Below, piece after piece: positions 60,295 through 64,000 of a stretch of DNA of 64,000 nucleotides (position 1 is its first letter; every line of letters begins with the position of its first letter). The DNA is taken from assembly GCA_013420905.1 (NCBI GenBank), contig JAAXNY010000010.1:434001-498000 (forward strand), written 5' to 3'. This DNA is from Collybia mongolica. Its lineage: Eukaryota; Basidiomycota; Agaricomycetes; Agaricales; Clitocybaceae. The notes below the pieces were generated by a model. That model saw only the letters and a program-made list of their open reading frames with translations, was not told the origin of the DNA and did not search any database. The translations under genes and the position numbers were made by a program.

Positions 60295-60828
60295 ATGCAC
60301 AGTAATATCGAACAAGCTGTTGCCAACGTTGTTGCTTCGCAACAAGATGTCATTCTCAGCAACGTCCTGAACGCATACGTCTATGTCGCAGGATTTTCCG
60401 ACTGGTCTGCGGATGCTTTGGTTGCCTTCGAACGTGCATTGGACAAGCACCCAGACTCTGGTGAAAAAGTGGACTCGGCATCTGCTAAGCTCATTGCAGA
60501 GCTCAGGCAGAGCTATTGGTACCAGATGCTTGGGGGTGTTGAGGGTGGCGAGGCACAGTGCTCCTCGTGCCCCTGTTGCGGCATTATGGCACTTGTGGAC
60601 CAGATAGTCGGCGGACATAGGCATCACACAGAGGGGGCTAATCACCTGGCAGAACAAATGCCTGGTCAGTATGTTTGTGTAATAATCCACTCCTCTTTCT
60701 GATCCATACCTCTGTCGACAGTTAAACCGAAGAGATCAAAGACCAGGCGCGCAAAAAATCGGCGTCTGATGCGCAAAGCCATTGCCTTTGACCCCTACGG
60801 CCCAGCTACGAGTGCTTCTTCTATGTAA
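60295..60828 (+). CDS. Small unknown protein with Cys/His cluster and basic tail
   Basis: Not recognised. Two exons (60295-60664, 60722-60828) joined by a clean GT-AG intron give 158 residues with no stop or frame problem. The first part is helical (MHSNIEQAVANVVASQQDVI, then DWSADALVAFERALDKH). In the middle are C-x2-C-x-CC (CSSCPCCG) and, about 20 residues later, HRHH, a plausible metal-binding site. The C-terminus is strongly basic (KPKRSKTRRAKNRRLMRKA), resembling a nuclear or nucleic-acid-binding tail. The gene has its own promoter with a TATA-like box and a leader of about 70 nt. Confidence 0.7.
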
Positions 60829-61327
60829 TAAATCATTCCTGTACGACTTTTCTCCAACGTCTTATCTCCGTCGGTACAACCATTACGAGATCCCTCCTTA
60901 ATATCACTGACCTGTATTCCCAGATTCACTTTCGTTTTCTATAACTATATCTGTGTTTACCATGCCTTTACGACATCGATTCACAACACGGAACGTCGCT
61001 TTTGCCATCATACTTAGCTCTGTATATTATTGTAACCATGTATGTCTCGTTGATAACTTCTGTACTGAAAAAGGTCTGCTTAACTTCTTCCTAAAGAATT
61101 CATTAGTCCTGTTCACACTTGATCAGACTCGATTGTAGTGATATCAAAATTTGCTTTTATTGGTCAATGACTTCATCCGGGTTGTATTCAATCGTCCGGA
61201 GTTTCCCCATGTGGACCCCTTAAGCACGCGATCAGACAAACTACAAAACATTGACAAAACAGCACTACTGAGCTATGATTTGACGCCTGCGAAGCCTAAC
61301 CAACTGCAACAAGCAATCAAGGGCGCT
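60829..61327. other. Intergenic, upstream of beta-mannosidase
   Basis: The frame of the beta-mannosidase gene is open back to 61151, but the family normally starts near NETRTIQLNQDWFWKPRN, so I chose the ATG at 61328 and treat 61151-61327 as leader or a variable N-terminus. Confidence 0.5.
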
Positions 61328-64000
61328 ATGAATGAAACGCGCACCATTCAGCTAAACCAAGATTGGTTCTGGAAACCAAGGAACATTGCCATATCTTCTG
61401 TCCTCGATGAATTAGAGCTGCCGGCGGATTCGAACATTCAAGGTGGATGGACCGCCACACAGGCATTCCCATCGGAGGTTCATGTTGAGTTGCTCAAGAA
61501 GCAACTCATTCCGGATCCATATGTCGGGTTCAATGAACACAAAGTCCAATGTACGTGTACAACATCGAGGGGTCAGTACTAGCCGTGCTCAGGCTCGTTT
61601 GGTTGTGGACAGGGATCGGGGACACGGAGTGGCTTTACAAATGTTCATTCCCTTTTGACCGATCTCAGCAACACTTGTACGGTCTTCTAAAATTTGAAGG
61701 ACTGGATACCGTTTGCGATGTCTACCTGGTACGCCATTCAGGTCTTGTTTAAATCAAGTGGTAACTGGCTACAAACATAGAATGGAACACACATCCTCTC
61801 CACAGACAACATGTTCCGCACGTACACGTTTCGTCTGTTACTACCAGCAGACGAGAGCCTTTTATCGGAGACGAACAATCTACTTCTCCATTTCAAATCA
61901 GCGAAGATATTGGCGAAAGCCGAAGAAGCCAAGTATGGCGTTGTTCGTGCAGGATCGACCAATCTAGGAGATCCCAGCAGAGTTTATGTCCGAAAGGCCC
62001 AGTACGATTGGCGGTAAGATGCTATCTCGACTTAAGATGGTTTCAACTAACATCTCATATTTAGATGGGACTGGGTAAGGGCAAAGCCATGATCTACACA
62101 GTTAGTATTCACAGTGACATTAGGGTCCAGAGCTGATGACCTGTGGGCCTTACCGACCCATTACTCTCACGACATATACAGCACGTATCAGCGAAGTCAA
62201 CACCCGTGCATCCGTCTCCTTCAACAAAGAAACAGGCGCATTCCTGCCATTGTTGAAATTAGATGTTACTTTTGATGGATCGCGACCTCCTGGTATGATC
62301 CTGAGTCTGTCAGTGACTTTGAAAGGCGCGCAAGGGAACGAGATCCGAAATCAGCAAATCCCTCTGAACGATGATTCTGGTCGAGTGGTGAAGGACGTGA
62401 TTGTCTGGAAACTGGGGGGTTATGATGTCAAGCTGTGGTGGCCTGTTGGGTATGGTGAACAAAATTTATATGACGTTGATGTTGCCATGGTCAACCAGGT
62501 ACGGGCGACAGTCAACTCGGGTTCAGCACATCTGACACATTGGGAATAATAGAATGGCGAGCATATTGACTCCCAGGTCAAACGTATTGGCTTTCGCACG
62601 GTAGAATTGATCCAGGAACCTCTTTCTGAGGCAGACCAGTATGGCACCGGATCCACTTTCCTCTTTGAGATCAACGGGGTTCGCATGTTTGCTGGAGGTA
62701 TGTCACCCGCCGCAAGTGCGTAGACCGACGTTGATTTGGTTGATCAAGGTTCGAACTGGATCCCTGCGGACAATTTCTTGACAACAATCACTGACGACCG
62801 TTATCGGGCTTGGCTCACACTTCTTCGTGACGGGAATCAGAATATGGTTCGAGTCTGGGGAGGAGGCGTTTATGAGCCTGATGTTTTTTACGATATCTGC
62901 GACGGTAAGTTCTGTCCAGGATTAAACCTTCCACACGTCGAGGTTCGTGACAGATCCTCTTTGATAGAACTTGGTATCCTGGTGTGGCAAGATTTTCAAT
63001 TTGCATGCGGTGTCTACCCGGCACACAGGGAGTTCGTTTCTGATGTTCGCAAAGAGGCAGAGGACAACGTGAAGCGGCTCCGACATCATGCCTCGATCGC
63101 TCTGTTCTGTGGTAACAATGAGGACTACCAAATGGTGTTACAATGGGGCGGTTCGTTCGTTCATATTCCTTCCGAAATATGATTGATCCCATTTATTTAA
63201 AATAGGCATAGACGAACTCCCGGCGCGAAAACTATATGAGGAAGTACTCCCAGATGTCGTCGCTGGATTAACTGACCCCCCGATACCTTACCATCGCGGA
63301 TCTCCCTACGGTGGCAAAGGGTGGGACACAGGTGACCCAACTATTGGCGATGTCCACCAATGGAATGTGTGGGGAGGCAAGGAGCTTCCCTACCAAGAGT
63401 ACGACAAGCTTGGGGGCCGGTTCGTCAGGTTAGTCAAGTGATCCTTATCTCAATCTATGTGGTCCATGCTGACGGTGACTATTGATAGCGAATTTGGGAT
63501 GCCTTCAATGCCAGACATGCGAACCGTCGCATATTGGATGCATGGTGCTGACAAGACTGAGTGGTACGCGCAGTCTGCCTTGATGGCTCAGCACACCCGT
63601 GCTGGTAGCTTTGAGCGGAGGTTCGCTATTGCCATGAATGAGAATTTCAGGATTACAGGTGACCTTGAGAGGTATGTTCAGTAACGATTGGTGGATCTTC
63701 ATTAGAGCTCATTGGGATTGCTACTCAGGCACGTTTTTAACACGCAAGTTATGCAATCAGAGGCCGTTGGTTATGCTTATCAAGTGTGGAGGCGAAAGTG
63801 GGGCGGGCGAGGCAAAGAATATGTAGGAACGACCACATGAATCAATGATTTAGCCTGACTGACGAAACAATCAGACTTCCGGCATTTTAGTTTGGCAACT
63901 CAATGATTGCTGGCCAGTTACCTCTTGGGCTCTTGTCGATTACTTCGTAAGTTGGCGTGTTCTCTCCCCAGTCTGCCCAAATATTGAACGTAATTCGCAT
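61328..64000 (+). CDS. Beta-mannosidase, GH2 family, 3' end beyond window
   Basis: Hydrolyses terminal beta-1,4-mannose from mannan oligosaccharides; no signal peptide is seen, consistent with the intracellular type. From ATG 61328 the N-terminal sugar-binding domain reads LNQDWFWKPRN, FPSEVHVELLKKQLIPDPYV, GFNEHKVQWIGDTEWLYKCS and FEGLDTVCDVYL. The immunoglobulin-like domain follows (KLWWPVGYGEQNLYDVDVAM). The TIM-barrel has GGSNWIPADNFL, MVRVWGGGVYEPDVFYDICD, ILVWQDFQFACGVYP, the acid/base Glu in FCGNNED, WNVWGGKELPYQEYDKLGGR and the nucleophile Glu in SEFGMPSMPD. The last part in the window is ILVWQLNDCWPVTSWALVDY. Introns are short GT-AG; about the last 100-150 residues are missing because of the window end. 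Confidence 0.9.

Overview
The window is nuclear DNA from a filamentous basidiomycete, most likely an Agaricomycete. The signs are genes on both strands broken by many short (about 50-60 nt) GT-AG introns, a basidiomycete-type sesquiterpene synthase family relic, a fungal TPR-CHAT protein, relics of the fungus-type kinase-like family, a chitin synthase, and gene orders separated by only a few hundred bases. No bacterial, organellar or viral region was seen.

Layout. 0-4 kb is a decay zone holding relics of a soluble fumarate reductase (minus), a terpene synthase (plus) and a kinase-like gene (plus). 4.2-5.7 kb has two small intact genes, a DUF427 protein and a ubiquitin-like protein. 6.7-10.5 kb is a large minus-strand TPR-CHAT gene (about 16 tandem 42-residue repeats followed by a caspase-like CHAT domain with His and Cys present). 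11-15 kb is repeat-rich, with a probable DNA-transposon relic and a kinase-like pseudogene. 16-17.6 kb is an aryl-alcohol-dehydrogenase-type aldo-keto reductase. 17.9-21.3 kb is a duplicated, decaying locus carrying a 5'-truncated LINE with a poly(A) tail and a 14-bp target-site duplication. 21.9-23.7 kb is a secreted beta-helix carbohydrate-active protein.

24.7-35 kb is a peroxisome-themed block: a PEX8-like protein ending in SRL, then two tandem 4-coumarate:CoA-ligase-like acyl-CoA synthetases ending in ARL and AKL. All three tails fit the C-terminal peroxisomal signal PTS1. From 36.7 kb to the end the window is mostly housekeeping: F-box protein, PPPDE-thioredoxin-PUL protein, an unknown protein, chitin synthase, dienelactone hydrolase, AFG2-type AAA ATPase, GPI transamidase subunit GPI16/PIG-T, ATP synthase subunit f, CAAX protease RCE1, a small Cys/His-rich unknown protein and a GH2 beta-mannosidase cut off by the window edge. 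A 598-bp TA-flanked inverted-repeat element sits about 130 bp upstream of the ATP synthase subunit f start codon.

Limits. Exon joins were made by eye from splice signals and family similarity recalled from general knowledge; no search was run. Several otherwise well-conserved genes (GPI16, the PEX8-like gene, the beta-helix gene) carry exactly one small frame break, one of them at a seven-A run, so some breaks may be assembly errors and not real mutations.
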